Part shown: positions 1-11,427 of the stretch, in pieces
How the letters are laid out: the number at the start of each line of letters is the position of its first letter
Numbering within the stretch: position 1 is the first letter of the stretch
Assembly: GCF_921293095.1 (NCBI RefSeq)
Contig: NW_025791658.1
Span: 6,510,001-6,574,000 of the forward strand
DNA length: 64,000 nucleotides
Direction of reading: 5' to 3'
DNA from: Ischnura elegans
Taxonomy: Eukaryota; Arthropoda; Insecta; Odonata; Coenagrionidae
Notes under the pieces: model-generated
What the model was told of the DNA's origin: nothing
Database searches by the model: none
Seen by the model: the letters and a program-made list of their open reading frames with translations, nothing else
Made by a program: the position numbers and the translations under genes

Positions 1-646
1 GTCCCACTTCACCACATTGGAAGCATGTTCGCTCTTGCCTATTTCTATCCGCCGCGAATGCGTTGCTTTTCCTAGCCGAAGTCTCGCATCTTTGATTTTT
101 CAACTCGGCCATTTGAATTTTATTCCTCACATAGTCAGCTGTTTGATCCTCTACTTTTAACGTGTCAATTAAATCACCAATGTAACTGTACGAGTCAGGC
201 AACGTGTTCAACATATAATTTAATTTTTCCTTCTCTGAAACACTCGCGCCAGCGGTTTTCAACTCATTTACCAATTTTTCAAAGTCACTGAAAAATTTCG
301 CCGAGTCACTGTAATCTCTAAGTCTCAGTCTTTCCAATTTATTTCTACACACAATCTGCAGTGCTGTTGACTCTTTCAGATATAAACTATCGAACTTCTT
401 AATTATATCGTACGCCGTCGTTTTATCACATACAAATTCCAATTGCTTATTTGAAATAGCGCCGTATATATAGTTCATTGCCTTTAAATCATTTTCATCC
501 CAATCCTCTTTGTCCGATGAAACTTTTCCTCTCATTATGACATTGTCACACTTTTTAAGTTTCAAAAATAATGTCACACGTTTCTTCCACATACCGTATT
601 CTTCTCCGTCAAACACCGGTATAACCAAATCACCGTACTTCGCCAT
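1..646 (-). CDS. Ty1/copia retrotransposon gag, 5' part, runs off window
   Basis: An open frame runs on the minus strand from an ATG at 646 to the window edge (215 codons, no stop). It starts MAKYGDLVIPVFDG and then EYGMWKKRV, the usual start of copia-type gag (DUF4219/UBN2 type). The middle is alpha-helical and contains YMLNTLPDSY. The last visible residues, CFQCGEVG, open a CCHC zinc knuckle that packages RNA in virus-like particles. A primer site and LTR lie immediately upstream in the correct order (698-707 and 708-991). The intact frame suggests a young element; protease, integrase and RT would lie outside the window. Family assignment is from motif recognition, without a search. Confidence 0.85.
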   Translation of the reverse strand, partial: MAKYGDLVIPVFDGEEYGMWKKRVTLFLKLKKCDNVIMRGKVSSDKEDWDENDLKAMNYIYGAISNKQLEFVCDKTTAYDIIKKFDSLYLKESTALQIVCRNKLERLRLRDYSDSAKFFSDFEKLVNELKTAGASVSEKEKLNYMLNTLPDSYSYIGDLIDTLKVEDQTADYVRNKIQMAELKNQRCETSARKSNAFAADRNRQERTCFQCGEVG

Positions 647-697
647 TTTACCGTCACTCGTACAACAACCAAGAAACCACCACGTGAACCACGGACT

Positions 698-707
698 TCT
701 GCTACCA
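698..707 (-). promoter_or_regulatory. Retrotransposon primer-binding site (initiator-Met tRNA type)
   Basis: The minus strand reads TGGTAGCAGA directly after the LTR end. This is the complement of the 3' end of eukaryotic initiator tRNA-Met, the common primer of Ty1/copia elements. It abuts the LTR and precedes gag by about 50 bases. Confidence 0.7.
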
Positions 708-991
708 TGTTCAGGTTTCTCGGGTTAACAGATTTGAGTAAAACTTAATTGATTAAGTAATTGGGCTTTATTGCCAACAAAGAAAATACATTCCCTTGCT
801 ACACACCATGGCCCCCTGGGCCCATGGTAACACACCAGGCTCACATACCAACACATACAGAGTGACTGCGAGAGACTGACTGAGTCTGGCTCTCCCGCCA
901 ACTAACGTGCGTAACCAACGTGCGCACACCAACGTGCGCATGCGCATCAACAGTTTTGCGCAATATAGATGTACCACACATATATCCAACA
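708..991 (-). mobile_element. 5' LTR of the Ty1/copia element (284 bp)
   Basis: On the minus strand the segment begins TGTTGGATATATG and ends CCTGAACA, giving TG...CA ends with TGTT/AACA terminal inversion. Its end abuts the primer site. A poly(A) signal AATAAA lies at 772-767, placing R/U5 near the 3' end. The centre has several repeats of CGCACGTTGG. The 5-bp target duplicate would start at 992 (GATAT on the plus strand); the partner LTR is outside the window. Confidence 0.75.
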
Positions 992-995
992 GATA

Positions 996-1500
996 TGTTT
1001 GTCAAAGTACTAAAATAAAAATTACAGGTCCATAACAATAATCCAATAGCAATATGTGGCGTACGGCTTGGTATTTCTTGGTGATAAATATATGGGAATG
1101 AGTGGGGCTAGTGAAAGATTGCGTGAAAAAGAAAGGAATTTGCACATTTCGTACGTAGTTTATAGTAGATACTGTTTGAGTTTTCCTTGGAAGTTGAGAA
1201 ATGCAAATTGATGCAGTCAATACAGCTCGTGTGGGTAAAAAAAGTAAGAATGACTGATTTGCTCACAAGATGGTTTGACATATTAATTATAAATGAACTC
1301 GTTTGGCAAATGAGCATTTAGAGTGTGGAAGTTTACTAATTATTGTAATTTTTGTGACTAAGTAATGACCTCTCATCCTTTTGATGAACCTTAAGCAAAA
1401 GAAGTCTTCCCTTCTATGCAAATTTTCTGTTCCAATGCATTGCCTTCAACGGAAAAATAGTAAATTCATAACCTAAGTGTTGTTCGTAGCCAAACACAGG
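996..1500. other. No gene seen
   Basis: AT-rich flank of the copia insertion. Short open frames on both strands have no recognisable domain. Confidence 0.5.
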
Positions 1501-3418
1501 TTATGTACTACTGTTAAAATCTCCTAGCAAATTATCTACCATGAAAAGTAGCTTCCGAGTCATAGAATCAGTGGTGCCTATCTAGATACCTCAGATTAAT
1601 ACATAAGAGTGCCAGTTTGGTTACCAATACTTAGTTATCTTATTTCAGGTTTGAATATTTTAATATAGTGAAAGTAAACAAAATGATACTTTATCCTGAA
1701 AAAGTTTGATTTTATTCCACATAATTGAGCCTTAATTCAAGGAGAGAATGTGGACCCTTACACCTGAAGAATCATAGAACATCAAAGCCAGATTAATCAA
1801 AGAAATACTATATTAAGTTTCTCAATCCTCGTCTGCTAATGGAATGTTTGAAACAATCAGAGTCAGTTGTATTTCTTATAATATTGAGCCAGCTGGAAAA
1901 TTGGGTGAAGCTGTTGTCCGTATACCTATGTATTTGCTAATGAGGCTGAATTTACAGGAAATGACTGCATTCACCACCCATTATTTTCCATGCTCATCAG
2001 TGACCACTGAAAATTTTTCATCGATAAGCTCTTTCAAAGTATGTTGTATGGCGTTGGGCAAGATATGGTGGAAGTTCTTCATATTAGTAAAATTAGAGTT
2101 TGCAATATTTCTTCTGAGTTTTAGCATAATAAACTCATTGTCAGTGGAAATATTGCAATTTCTAATTTCACTAATAACTCTTTCAAAGTCTTGAATGGAA
2201 TTCTTGGCGTGGTTTTTTCCTAAAATATTAACCTTTACTACTACTTGTCGACATTTTACTAATTAATATGTTTAATAAGTTTCAAAAGGATAAGTGAAGA
2301 CATATTCCTATAAGTCATTTTACATCACATATCTGGTACACATGTTAGTTTCTTGGGATTTCAATCCCATACATAGCTTTTATTAATTTTTTTCATTTTC
2401 CATCCATTGGACTATCACTAATGAGAGCAAAATTTCAAAAATCCATTAGGTATAATATCTTCAACACTTATAACAATGTATGACAAGATATCTCATTCCA
2501 TTACATACTGTTAGAAGTGATCTACTCATTAAGGTTGACATAGTTCTTTGTAACATACATAGTTCTTCCATTAATTCCAGAACTATTGTCTCCCTGCCCT
2601 TGCTTGTTACTCAAAATCCTTACCTTAATCACTTTTGTCTGCATTTCAAGCTTGATGCACACTTCATCTACATAATTTATATCTAATTTATCTCCTGCAA
2701 TTATTCCCTTTCCTCACTTATCAGGTTTTCTACTATCACTTTCTTCTTTCTTTTCCTATGTCAATGTTATCTATACATTCCTGTATACCTCTATTCTTAT
2801 CCTTCTTCTGGGTCAAAAGTACCAGTTTCATACTAAACCGTACTCCATATCTCTTAATCAACTTCTTTTTGCACTTTGGTGCTGTTATTTTCCCTGTGAT
2901 TCTCCTCTTTTTATTTATTCCCTATCTGTCTCGCTCTGATCTGCATTGCTAGAGATATATTTTAACATGCATAGCTGCAATGCATGTAATGAGAATCAGT
3001 CTATGATCATGTCACATAAAAGGCAAATTTTCTTAATAGATTTATGAAAGTGGAGTGGATGTGAGGGAAATTGCTTCTATAATCACTTCATAAATAGAAC
3101 ATGTTGCGATAAAATTGTTTGAGGAATTCATATTATCGCATTTATGATAATGGAGGCACATACATTAATTATAAGTGAGTGATGTCAATGTGATGCATTC
3201 AGAGATTACTTGGTGCAGCATTTGAAAGAATGACCCCAGAAGGGAAGGGTAGTAAAAAAAATTATTTACTGTAACACCAGGTAACAACATAATTCCTTTG
3301 AAAACCCACATCCCAAAAGGACAGGTGCAATGAAGGAGTCATCATGATGGAATCCTTATGCTTTACATTTGATACGAATAAATTCTTCAAATGCTATATA
3401 AATAACTGTATCTTTGTA

Positions 3419-3580
3419 CAGAGGCGGATCTATGGGGGGAGGGGGGGCTATCCAATTTACTCCACTTGGGTATCCAATTTGCACTAGAGGGAATGGTGAT
3501 TTTTTCTGACCCCCGCTACAGCTGGATTTTAACCTCACCTAGACCCTCCCCCTGTTGTCCCTATCCTGGATCCACTACTG
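3419..3580. mobile_element. 162-bp hAT-type MITE
   Basis: It begins CAGAGGCGGATC and ends GGATCCACTACTG, hAT-like termini. It is flanked by perfect 8-bp duplications TCTTTGTA at 3,411-3,418 and 3,581-3,588. The corresponding place in copy B (near 59,850) lacks it, so the empty site is visible in the same window. Confidence 0.85.
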
Positions 3581-3798
3581 TCTTTGTATAATTTAGTACT
3601 CAGCTAAATATTTCAAACATGCTCAATGAAAGCTTCATATATTTGGGCTGAGAATAAAAGAAAATATGGATCACATGTATAGTATAGTATCCATAAACAC
3701 CACTGAGAATTGAAATTTCATGCTTTCATTCTGATTAGATATGTTTTTCAACAGATTTTTTAATAAATTGAACCCAGCAACTTTAATATCTTATAGTA

Positions 3799-3980
3799 TA
3801 AATTAAATAACTTTGTTTTATTCCACACTTTATTTTAAATAGCACCACCCGGGTTCCAGCATCTCATGCTATCATCAGATGAAAGCAGGTACTTTCACCT
3901 GATGATAACATTAGATGCTGGAACCGGGGTCATGCTATTTAAAATAAAGTGTGGAATAAAACAAAGTTATTTAATTTATT
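3799..3980. repeat. Foldback with two opposed hammerhead-ribozyme-like motifs (Penelope-type end)
   Basis: A near-perfect inverted repeat with arms of about 88 bp and a loop of a few bases. Each arm, read outward, gives CTGATGA, a stem-loop (AGCAT-GAG-ATGCT on the minus arm), GGAA, a GC-rich stem, then TATTTAAAATAAAGTGTGG. The order matches the minimal hammerhead ribozymes known from Penelope-like elements, but the essential GAAA is GGAA in both arms. The right-arm motif is 3,899-3,931 (+); the left-arm motif is 3,878-3,846 (-). Probably decayed and inactive. Confidence 0.55.
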
Positions 3981-4599
3981 CTGCAATGAAGCAATTCCAC
4001 AAAATAACACCAGAGACCGTGTCTTATATTTAATATCTTTGCACCCCATCTCTTTTCCTTAAATCTTTAATAGAATACAAGCCTTTGCTGTTGATAAGAT
4101 ATGAAGTCTAGTTACGATAGCACTTAAAACATATTCTAACACAAGGTTTGCAAAAATAGTCTTTACATAAACAATAGATCCCCCATCCCAAGCTATGAGC
4201 CAAAAAGAGTAGCAATATTTTGTTACAGAAGCATATTGTTGTAACAACATGCAGCCTACTTGTAAAGTATGAAAGGTTTGCTGCAAAATTTACATTTATT
4301 TAATAATTGGATGGCAAGTTTACTAGGCCATGAGCCCTTGAAGTAACTGCTGTAGGGTTATGCATAAGTATTCAAACTATATTCAATCTTCTCTAATTTT
4401 AATTTTAGACAGTGAAGTTATGTTCATAATAAGTGATTTCTGAACATTAATTCAATTTTATGATGTCAATGAATACATTCTCAACGGCATTACCTTTAAG
4501 ACTCAGTCCTCCCTATTACAATATCAACTACACTATTGATAGCCAGTATCACAATATGTTTCACCTTATATTTCGATGGTAAGGGCTAATTGGTGTCAT

Positions 4600-5715
4600 G
4601 CAATAGGTTTTTGTATCTCTAATGAATAAATTTAAACTTAGTTCTGTCCCTTATTGAAATTTTATTTGCCAGAGATTATGGATTTCATGAAACATATTGC
4701 TTCTCAACAGTATATCAACAGTAATAAATAAGATGAGATAATTTAAAGTTATGAAATATCTGCTGCTAGCTGACAATTATATGGCTCAATTCTTTTTGTG
4801 TCTGTTACATGAGTGGCATATGCCTGAAGATACCTCCTTATTGTGAACATTTTAATAAAACTGAAAATGCTTCTATAAAAACACAAAAATAATCAAAGGA
4901 ATTACAATGAATTATTTATGAATTAATTATTCATAACAATGACATCTTCAGTGTGACAGAAGTCATTCTGCACGTTATCATTTATAATGAACACAGATTA
5001 ATTTGTCTATTAGACGGTGGTTGGTTATAAATTCTGTTATTGAAATTATGGCCATGGTGAGTACTTTGAAAACAGGAAAGGCTTTGATTATTCACAACTT
5101 GCAAGGTGTTCTTAATTCCGTAAGGAACGCAGAGATGATGATATGATAGCGTAGGGGCCAAACTAACGCTAAGAAGATATATCTTACTGCAAAAGTATGA
5201 TTAAAATTTATCGTCATTGATTACATTGTAGCCACAAAATGTTCCTAAAATCGCTCTGGTGGTCTACTCAATAGAAAGCCATTTCAATTGGTTTCACAAT
5301 ACAAATGAGAATCTTCGTTCCCGTGTAATAAGCACAAACAGGGTTAATTTACCACTATTTCTTGCAAAGGAACTCCAATTTCATTCGATCCACAAATAGT
5401 CATTCATTATCTCCGTGTAATTTATGGTTTACTCGTATCGCAGCACTCATAAAATTAACACTTTTACTTACTAAATATTCACAAATCGACGCGAGTACTT
5501 TTATTTAACGACACACAGATGATTGACCATATTAATCGTCAACGATTAAAACCGAAAATATTGGCTTCATCTTCATTTTTAAGGCTAACCATCACTTCAT
5601 AACAAACGTAAACAAACCTTTCACCATACTCCACACTCGATTTTCCAATTCCGACTTTCGTTTGTTTCACTTTTCGCGTTCAATTGTTGGTATGAGAATT
5701 ATCGACGCATGCCTT
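4600..5715. other. No gene seen
   Basis: AT-rich sequence with only short open frames. I see no splice-supported exons, RNA genes or repeats shared with the rest of the window. Confidence 0.5.
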
Positions 5716-6762
5716 GTCTACACTATACACTTAACTTAAGTGACTTCACTTCAATATAATCTTAAATGTGGTGCGGTAGCTACACTTGAGCTTTAAGTTG
5801 ACTTCAGCACCGTGATTGTCTATATCGGGAAACAGTTATGTTGACAGATGAAGGTCTAGGAGAGCAATTAGTGATTCTTTGATCCAAAGCGACTGTTATT
5901 TGAAATAAACTTCCAAACTCCGTGAATTAACCATTTTGGATTCAGAAGGTTAAAAGGAAAGACCGATTTCAGTTCCTGAGGGAACGCTATATGGCGAGAG
6001 GTGATGGAGCCAGAGGAATTTAGAATTACTAAGCGTGGTTTCGTGGAATGACATATTCATAACGTAAACAAAAGCACTTATTGCTAGTCAAATTCCACTG
6101 CTTTATTAAAACCATTGATGTTAAATTTCAACCATTAATTCCTCCCACGTCCAATGAAATCGCCACATCTTATCTCCCTCGGCATCCCTAGGACTAACAT
6201 TAAAGCCCTATGCAATAGTTTCAATAACAGTGTGTGGAAAGTTACTGAGTGCATTCGTTTACGTTATTTTCGATTATGACACCATGGAATATAAACTGTT
6301 TTACCGGATCCTCTGCCGTCGTCTCATTGTCAGTCTTAAAATTCCTTAAAACGTTTCTAAGTTTTATGAATCGAGTTTCACCGTGAGCAACAGGCATAGC
6401 AATTAGTTTTCACGGAAATAAAACCAACAATAAGATGAGAAACACTACAAAATAAATTCGTCGAATTAATATCCCCAACACTAGAAATTAACTAACGAAA
6501 TAGAACGCATAATAACCACATCATACAATACTGCACAACTTAGAACATAATCAACGGGATTATGTGAGATGGGTATTATGTGCCCTATGTGCCATTTACA
6601 ACACATGAAGAGCTTCAACCGTGCGGAAACAGTTGCCTACGCAATTTAAGTTGGGTTCTAAGATGACTTAAGTGGAGGTGTACTTATGAAGCTGGTGACA
6701 CCTACACTACCAACTTAAATACAGAGCCAACTTAAGTAGTCACTTAAGTTACTAGTGTAGAC
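5716..6762. mobile_element. About 1.05-kb TIR MITE
   Basis: The left end reads GTCTACACTATACACTTAA and the right end, reverse-complemented, reads GTCTACACTAGTAACTTAA. Internal AACTTAAG-type motifs recur near both ends. No transposase is coded. The target duplication is not clear. Confidence 0.55.
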
Positions 6763-6954
6763 CCGGCATTAGGATGACTTAGACCGGCATTAGGGTATTC
6801 TTTATTACCTACGTCACAGTATTTCGCTAAGAGAACGAAGTTACCCGAACTGTAGCGATAGGAGGAGCGAAAAGAACGAGAATAATCGCGGAGAAAATTT
6901 TAGCTACGCTTCGAGTTGCCGTAGCGAAGCGAGGACCCGAGCGAAGGGAGAACG

Positions 6955-7016
6955 AGAATCACCGCCCTGGTGAAGGCGAATGATTTTTTCTCTGTGGATC
7001 TTTCGCACAATTGTAA
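6955..7016 (+). repeat. Tail fragment of the tRNA-like element
   Basis: The stretch around GATTTTTTCTCTGTGGATC followed by CGCACAATTGT matches the sequence that follows the tRNA-like modules at 62.1-62.6 kb. Only the 3' flank is kept; the tRNA-like part is missing. Confidence 0.55.
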
Positions 7017-7029
7017 ATACTTTGAGCAG

Positions 7030-7165
7030 ACGGAGGCACCCCCATGGGATTAAGTCTGAATGTCTCTGGTGCCATGGCACAATTTTTGACCATTAGAGTG
7101 AGGGACCATTTTCATACATTTTGCACGCCGACTGAAGCATTTACGCAAAACTTTTGTGGCAACCT
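7030..7165 (+). pseudogene. Penelope-like RT fragment
   Basis: The plus strand reads GVPMGLSLNVSGAMAQF, a decayed form of the RT motif G-x-x-M-GSPLSP-xxAN-F. The DNA matches the Penelope copy at 40,020-40,140 base for base over long stretches. It is a relic with no open frame of useful length. Confidence 0.6.
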
Positions 7166-7350
7166 GAATATCTTGCACTTGGGCACTTTCCCTCACCATA
7201 AGGACTACTAAGGTTCACAATTCTACCAGACCGGCCCTCGTAACAGGAGTTACCTCTGGCACTGGTGGCCTCTTTTGCACTGGCTGGCGGCTGAAATCGT
7301 GCAATCCCAATGCCCAAGGGTTAATGGAGGATTTTGAGGAGACTAACCAG

Positions 7351-9890
7351 TAGGGTGGTGCGAAAAAACTCAAGTTCCAAATTTCGTGTCGTAATAGTGC
7401 GGAAAAGTTGCGATACGTTAGTACAAGAAAAACAAAAAAGAATTATTAAAATCGGACGTCATCTTCCGATCCCGCAAAGCACCTGAAAAAATGACAAAAA
7501 TGAAAAATATTGTTTTTTTTTAGTTGTAAAAAATTAAATTAAATTAATATCTTTTAACGCTGTAGCAAAAAATGATTACAAATTGCATAGGTTATTATTT
7601 ATATATGCATATTTATGGTTTTTAACTGTTACTACCGATCGCACAAGATCATTAAAAATGTATAAATTTTGCAATTTAGCCGGTTTTTCAGAGTTGTGTC
7701 ATAATAACTTAAGGTAATATTTTAGTCTAAAATACATGTTTGATTATGCATAGCTCTTCCTTTGTTTATATATGATTTAATAATATTTAAACAACCCAGA
7801 ACTCAACGCTGAGAGGTGGCTGCAATTTGAGTTCTACCCACACCCTCCATCCATCCAACCAATGAAGGTTACTGCTTCTACAATATTTACATTTTTTGTC
7901 CTACTTTTAAATTTTAACTTTTGAAAACTACTTTGTACTGCGATTTAGTGGTAAGGTCTGGCATAATGGACCTTGATTTGAATTAGCCCTAAAAATCCAT
8001 CTCTATATCGATAGCCACAAAGCTTAAGGGATACCTCCGTTACCAATTTCACACACGGCTCCATTGCTTGCGGGTGATATGGGAAGTTATAATATCCCAA
8101 TCTTGTTTATCGCCAGATTCAATGAAGGAAGCTATTTCTTCATTAGTAATTATTCTCATAAGAAGAGGTGGAGTAGATAGCTTGACTACATTCATGTCAA
8201 TCAATTCTATATGGTCAGTTAATCCGAAGTTCATGGTAGGAATAATGAAGTTTACGATAGGTTTGCCCTTTGGTTAAGTCTGTCTGGCTTTAAATACTCT
8301 TTTTAGCCCTAGCTCTCTAATGTGCCTTCTGTAATCAAAAACCATCGCCATCAATACATTCTCTTCGTGATCAAAGTTAGAGTTCCGTTCAATAACAGAG
8401 AAAACTACTTTTTTTTAATATCCAGGTATGTATCGAGAGGTTTCCTTTGCTCTGTTCACACGAGCCATCTAGCATGTGAAAATGGTCCAGTATCCCGGTT
8501 TGCTAAGTCATTTGGAAAGTCGCCACTTGCGATTGCTTGACTAATGTCTATAAGGTATCTTTGGTCCTTGCTCAAAATTTATCTATCAACTTGTAGAATT
8601 TCACATTCAATTGTTTGGAAATGCAGTTTGGAAGCTTTCCATAACCATTCATATTAGTCCAATTGGCCCACTAAATGATTTTTGGCCACTTGTTTCACCA
8701 GATAAATACTGAAAAATATGACGAAAGTAATTCAATGAAATGAAGTAACCCAACTGCCCACTGCAGCGGGTATCATTGGCGTTTTACGAGCTTTCTAATA
8801 GTGCAACCTTTCCATCTAATGTTGATGTTCATGCCATCACAGCAAACTAACTCTCAGAACTCTAATGATACTCCTTGATCAGAGAGATAAGATAGTATGG
8901 AGACCACTATATCTTTAGCAGACCCGGAGCTTGGAGAAACATAACTCAAATACACAAAAGCCGGTTCTTTTAGTAGAGAATGGTGTTCCGCTATAACTGT
9001 CCGACAGTACTCCTTCGATTCAATAATTTCTATTACTATGGCATTGTCTAACCTTCCGTCAAAGTATAACCGTGTAGCTCACCTAAATCAAGATGGATTT
9101 GCTGTAAATCGCTTATAATATTTTTCTTTTCCCTTTCAATTCCACATCGGTCAATGAACTTAGAAGTATATTCTTCAGTTGTAACACCAATGTCTACTAG
9201 TACACTTGATGCTATAGCAGCAGCTGTACGGTGAGACACCCCGTATTGATTACAATGAAAAGCTGTACTTTGGAATTTTACCCTCATTTGCCATGGCGAT
9301 TTATGTATTTTTGGATGTACTAGGCATATAATCTTCCTAGTCAACAAATTTCTCCTTGATTGTTGAACTTTGCGTTGCGTCATTTAAAACCTCAACATCT
9401 TCACTTTCGGTTTCAATAGGGTTAACATGCTGCCTTTTTAAAGTGCAATTTTGCCTTTCAATTCTAGTGGTCAGTTTTATTGTCATTTTTTATCTAAAGA
9501 GCTAATTAAAACTTCTCAAAAATCATCCTCAAGTAATTATTACACAACTCTGAAAAATAGGCGAAATTGCAAACTTTATACATTTTTAAAGATCTTGTGT
9601 GATCGGTAATAACAGTTAAAAGCCATAAATATGCATATATAAATAATAACCTATGCTATTTGTAATCATTTTTTGCTCCAGCGTTAAAAGGTATTAATTT
9701 AATTTAATTTTTTACAACGAAAAAAAAACATTTTTTTCATTTTTGCCATTTTTTCAGGTGCTTTGCGGGATCGGAAGATGATGTCTGATTTTAATAATTC
9801 TTTTTTTGTTTTTCTTGTAATAACGTATCGCAACTTTTCCGCACTATTACGAAACGAAATTTGGAACTTGAGTTTTTTCGCACCACCCTA
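7351..9890. mobile_element. 2.54-kb DNA transposon with about 360-bp TIRs and 8-bp TSD
   Basis: The ends read TAGGGTGGTGCGAAAAAACTC-like on both sides. Left TIR 7,351-7,712 and right TIR 9,530-9,890 are inverted copies along their length. Perfect 8-bp target duplications CTAACCAG flank the element at 7,343-7,350 and 9,891-9,898. The first bases fit the hAT end rule, but TIRs this long are unusual for hAT. A decayed transposase lies inside on the minus strand. Confidence 0.9.
7940..9487 (-). pseudogene. Transposase relic of an unclassified DNA-transposon family
   Basis: Reading the minus strand with several frame changes gives an ordered series of blocks: MTIKLTTRIERQNCTLK at the start (9,487); YGVSHRTAAAIASSVL (about 9,250); PAFVYLSYVSPSSGSAKDIV then CCDGMNIN (8,960-8,820); PLQWAVGLLHFIEL (about 8,750); SKDQRYLIDISQAIASGDF and GPFSHARWL (8,560-8,460); and a C-terminus with the VKLVTE and RDGF motifs (8,080-8,000). 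I recognise this order from uncharacterised insect and cnidarian transposase-like proteins, but not a named superfamily. Multiple frameshifts and stops show it is dead. Confidence 0.7.
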
Positions 9891-9899
9891 CTAACCAGT

Positions 9900-10590
9900 G
9901 CCCACTAAAACCTAAATGCTGAAACTGCTACATTAATGACACATTAATCGTTTGGTAAGATATGGATTGATTGATTTTCAAATTGCAGTCTGAGTGGTCA
10001 CTTTTCAGGAGGGAGGCTGGTGGGGTAGATGAGATGGTCCTGCATGTGTTAGCTCGTCGAGTATAGGGTCCTGGATTAGCGAAACTTTGGAGAGTGTACC
10101 AAACCTATTATCTAAGCACCTGCTCCATGGGCCCACGTAACGCATTTTAACCTTTTCGCCGCATGTGAGGAGAAGGTTTTCGGAGATTGAACAGCAGCGA
10201 AAGGGTTAAATCCGCTCTTTATTTTTAAGTCAATAAATTTTATAGGGTGCTCTTCTATATAAAAATGAACCAATGGCTTAGTACACTAAACGGTATTTCC
10301 TTCTTGGTCTGAACTTCTGGGTCACCATAAGCACTTAAAATTATTTCCGTGCTTAATCTCTTGTATCCTTTGCCTTGTTATTTGTTATCACAGTTACTTT
10401 AATAAATAGCTATTATAATACGAAATATAACCACTCGAATAACTCAACCATACCGTAGTTTTTAGCTTAAATTTAGGGAAGGTGAACGGAGGTCCATCCG
10501 TATTAACATCACACAACGTCAACAGCTGAGAGGCCGATCCACCGGACCCCAGGCGATGTGCAGAGTAGACCCCTGACGTCACGTTTTTGC
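9900..10590. other. No gene seen
   Basis: Sequence to the right of the transposon. It may be decayed Penelope sequence linking the fragments at 7.0 and 10.6 kb, but I cannot align it. Confidence 0.3.
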
Positions 10591-10900
10591 TATTTTTTTT
10601 GTGAAATTTGGTGGAGGCTCTCGAGGAATTCCCCCACCACATGAGTGGCGAAAACCACAAAATCAAGTTTACGATGGAGCAGAAGAGAAATGGATATCTG
10701 CCGTTCCTTGACATTCGAGAAGAAGGCTGATCTTTGAGACACTGGGTGTGCCATAAGCCCACTCATAAAGATCTCTATTTGAATGGTCGGGGTCACCACC
10801 AAACCACCCAACGAAGAGTTTAACTGGTACATTTAGTACAGCACGCCTTAACACGTTGTGCACCGGGGTATTTAAATTCCTAGGAATTCTAGGTGGTGTT
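10590..10900 (+). pseudogene. Penelope-like RT C-terminal fragment
   Basis: The plus strand reads IKFTMEQKRNGYLPFLDI, then a stop, then HKPTHKDLYLNG and HHQTTQRRV. These are the conserved Penelope RT thumb blocks (IKFTxE-LPFLD, [11 protein letters not shown], SHHPxxxKR). The DNA matches 40,189-40,290. One in-frame stop is visible. Confidence 0.75.
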
Positions 10901-11427
10901 GAGATAGGAAATATGTGCCGATTAGGGCGTAATGCCTATGGTTTAAACATGGTTAAAAAGCTAATGTTTAGTATATAAAACTACCCATTCAAATGTTGTG
11001 ATGAATCAATTGATTATGAATAACGAACAACTGAAAACGTACTAACGAATACGTATTGTACTCTTTAAAATTGTTTTGATTGACGCGCCTAAATGACGAG
11101 AATCTTCGTCATCCGTCCAGAGCGTTCGTGGAAAAAATGACGAGAATTCTGGTCATCCGTACACAGGGTGTTAACCATAGCCAATGAAGACAGGCTCCTA
11201 CTAGGTGGTACAATGTATAGGGTACAATGCCTTTATGCATTGATAATTGGTGAAATTGTTAGCTATGGCTGATTTGGAAAAACATACTCGCACCAGAAGA
11301 CTGAAGAACAAAATTCCTTCAGTCGACTCCAATGAAACCCCAACTGCCAGTTTTTTCCAGCACCTTGCAATGGACTCACGGATTGTGAAACAGATCAATT
11401 GATGGTTTGAGGTGTGACTAAATTGAA

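Larger units (their letters stand above)
1500..4600 (+). repeat. Long inverted repeat, copy A
   Basis: This stretch matches the reverse complement of about 59,100-62,735 over most of its length, with an estimated 15-20% difference and many indels. Anchors include the shared GTTTGAAACAATCAGAGTCA at 1,846, the block at 3,300-3,400 against 61,070-61,160, and the block at 4,095-4,570 against 59,100-59,640. No coding sequence is conserved. Copy A carries a hAT MITE and a foldback absent from copy B; copy B carries the tRNA-like insertions absent here. It could be a segmental duplication or a high-copy unclassified element. Confidence 0.75.

Noticed and set aside
1844-2194. 116-codon plus-strand open frame
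   Set aside because: The inverted partner near 61.6-61.85 kb does not keep the frame, so it is not conserved as protein.
8068-8277. Plus-strand open frame inside the long-TIR transposon
   Set aside because: Antisense of the transposase C-terminal region, whose minus-strand reading gives the family motifs.
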